NCBI GenBank assembly: GCA_003648395.1
Contig: QMPB01000375.1
Location: forward strand, 1-5,393
Direction of reading: 5' to 3'
Source of the DNA: Bacteroidota bacterium
GTDB taxonomy: Bacteria > Bacteroidota > Bacteroidia > Bacteroidales > UBA1556
Length of the DNA stretch: 5,393 nucleotides
How positions within the stretch are numbered: position 1 is the first letter of the stretch; the number at the start of each line of letters is the position of its first letter. The notes under the pieces were generated by a model. That model saw only the letters and a program-made list of their open reading frames with translations, did no database searches and had not been told where the DNA came from. Below, piece after piece: positions 4,673-5,393 of the stretch. The position numbers and the translations under genes were made by a program.

Positions 4673-5393
4673 TTATTTAATAATGTCCATGCTTCGTTTC
4701 ACAAATTCTGATAAAGCTTTACCTTTAAGCAAGTTTTGCGATAGTTTTGCAAGGTCTATTAATTGCTTAGCAATAATCTCCTTATGAGCATTACTCTTAT
4801 CATCAATAAGATCCGATATCATTGGGTGATTGCTATTTACAACCACATTATACATATCTGGCATATCGCCCATAAAAGCCATCTGGCCTCCGCCACCCAT
4901 TGCTTGCATATCTTTCATACGACGCATAAACTCTGGTTGAGTAATCATTACCGCATCTTCAGTCTCACTTAAGCTTTCAAACTGAACAGTATATTCCTTA
5001 GTATCCAATCCTTTTTCAAAAACTGGTTTTAATTCCGTTTGTTGCTCTTCAGTAAGTTTAGATACTTGTGCGTCCTCTTTTACAATTAGCTTATCAATAC
5101 TTTCAGAATCCACTCTAGTAAATTTACTCTTCTCTATTTTGCGCTCCATTAAGTCAATAAAGTGATTGTCGAGAGCGCCATTCATTATAAGAACATCATA
5201 ATTGCGTGCTTTTGCTTTTTCAATATAAGAATACTGAGATTCTGAATCGTTAGCATATAGCATTATTATGTTTTCTTCCTTATTAGTTTGCTCTGCTTTA
5301 ACCTTCTCTTTATATTCCTCAATGGTAAAGTATTCGCCTTCAGTATTCTTTAAAAGAATAATATCTTTTGTTCTGTCATAAAACTTATCATCA
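4673..5393 (-). CDS. htpG: Molecular chaperone HtpG (Hsp90), C-terminal part
   Basis: The last 239 residues of bacterial Hsp90, an ATP-driven dimeric chaperone of the cytosol. The start and the ATPase domain lie beyond the right edge of the window. The frame is open to the edge; the ATG at 5263 is internal. Visible are the end of the middle domain (KNTEGEYFTIEEYKEKV), the conserved linker to the C-terminal domain (QYSYIEKAKARNYDVLIMNGALDN, then HFIDLMERKIEKSKFTRVDS), and the dimerisation domain. The latter includes a Met/Gly-rich segment, MRRMKDMQAMGGGGQM, followed by NSNHPMISDL and a helical end, LIDLAKLSQNLLKGKALSEFVKRSMDIIK. The Met/Gly-rich loop is typical of Bacteroidota HtpG as I recall it. 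Nothing suggests damage. The gene ends at the shared bidirectional terminator. Confidence 0.96.
   Translation of the reverse strand, partial: DDKFYDRTKDIILLKNTEGEYFTIEEYKEKVKAEQTNKEENIIMLYANDSESQYSYIEKAKARNYDVLIMNGALDNHFIDLMERKIEKSKFTRVDSESIDKLIVKEDAQVSKLTEEQQTELKPVFEKGLDTKEYTVQFESLSETEDAVMITQPEFMRRMKDMQAMGGGGQMAFMGDMPDMYNVVVNSNHPMISDLIDDKSNAHKEIIAKQLIDLAKLSQNLLKGKALSEFVKRSMDIIK

Noticed and set aside
4763..4972. Plus-strand ORF opposite htpG
   Set aside because: It is antisense to conserved HtpG coding sequence and has an unnatural His/Ile-rich composition.

Overview
The window looks like chromosomal DNA of a member of the Bacteroidota. The base composition is AT-rich. DnaG has the form usual in that phylum, with an N-terminus resembling MIPKQT and a CPFHNEKTPSF zinc site. 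The HtpG tail also fits the phylum. Two start regions carry the TAnnTTTG -7 box of Bacteroidota sigma factor promoters, and no Shine-Dalgarno sequence is obvious before the genes. The genus cannot be told from the sequence.

Right half (about 1973-5393), housekeeping: dnaG (DNA primase) on the minus strand; a divergently transcribed gene for a small MIP18/DUF59-type protein on the plus strand; and the C-terminal part of htpG (Hsp90) on the minus strand, cut by the window edge. A perfect 13-bp hairpin with T-runs on both sides separates the last two convergent genes and can terminate both. dnaG carries an unusual in-frame pair of 27-nt direct repeats, encoding DPSAALSAK and DPSATLSAS, inside its C-terminal helicase-binding domain.

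Left half (about 108-1770), accessory: two minus-strand genes for predicted lipoproteins. One has no recognised function. The other has a thioredoxin fold with a C-G-F-S site in place of CxxC. A 10-bp-stem terminator-like hairpin lies between them, and a possible 37-residue ORF lies upstream. The block is bracketed by two imperfect palindromes (about 108-240 and 1674-1766). Their inner ends carry the same 9-mer, GCCCATAAC, in opposite orientation, and the last codons of the thioredoxin-like gene lie inside one of them. This layout resembles a gene cassette between attC-like folded sites, but no integrase is present and the ends match the integron consensus only partly.

Between the two halves, just downstream of the dnaG stop, lies a 112-bp AT-rich tract of degenerate octamers. 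The best candidates for something undescribed are the palindrome-bracketed lipoprotein block and the repeat insertion in dnaG. Neither can be proven from this window alone.
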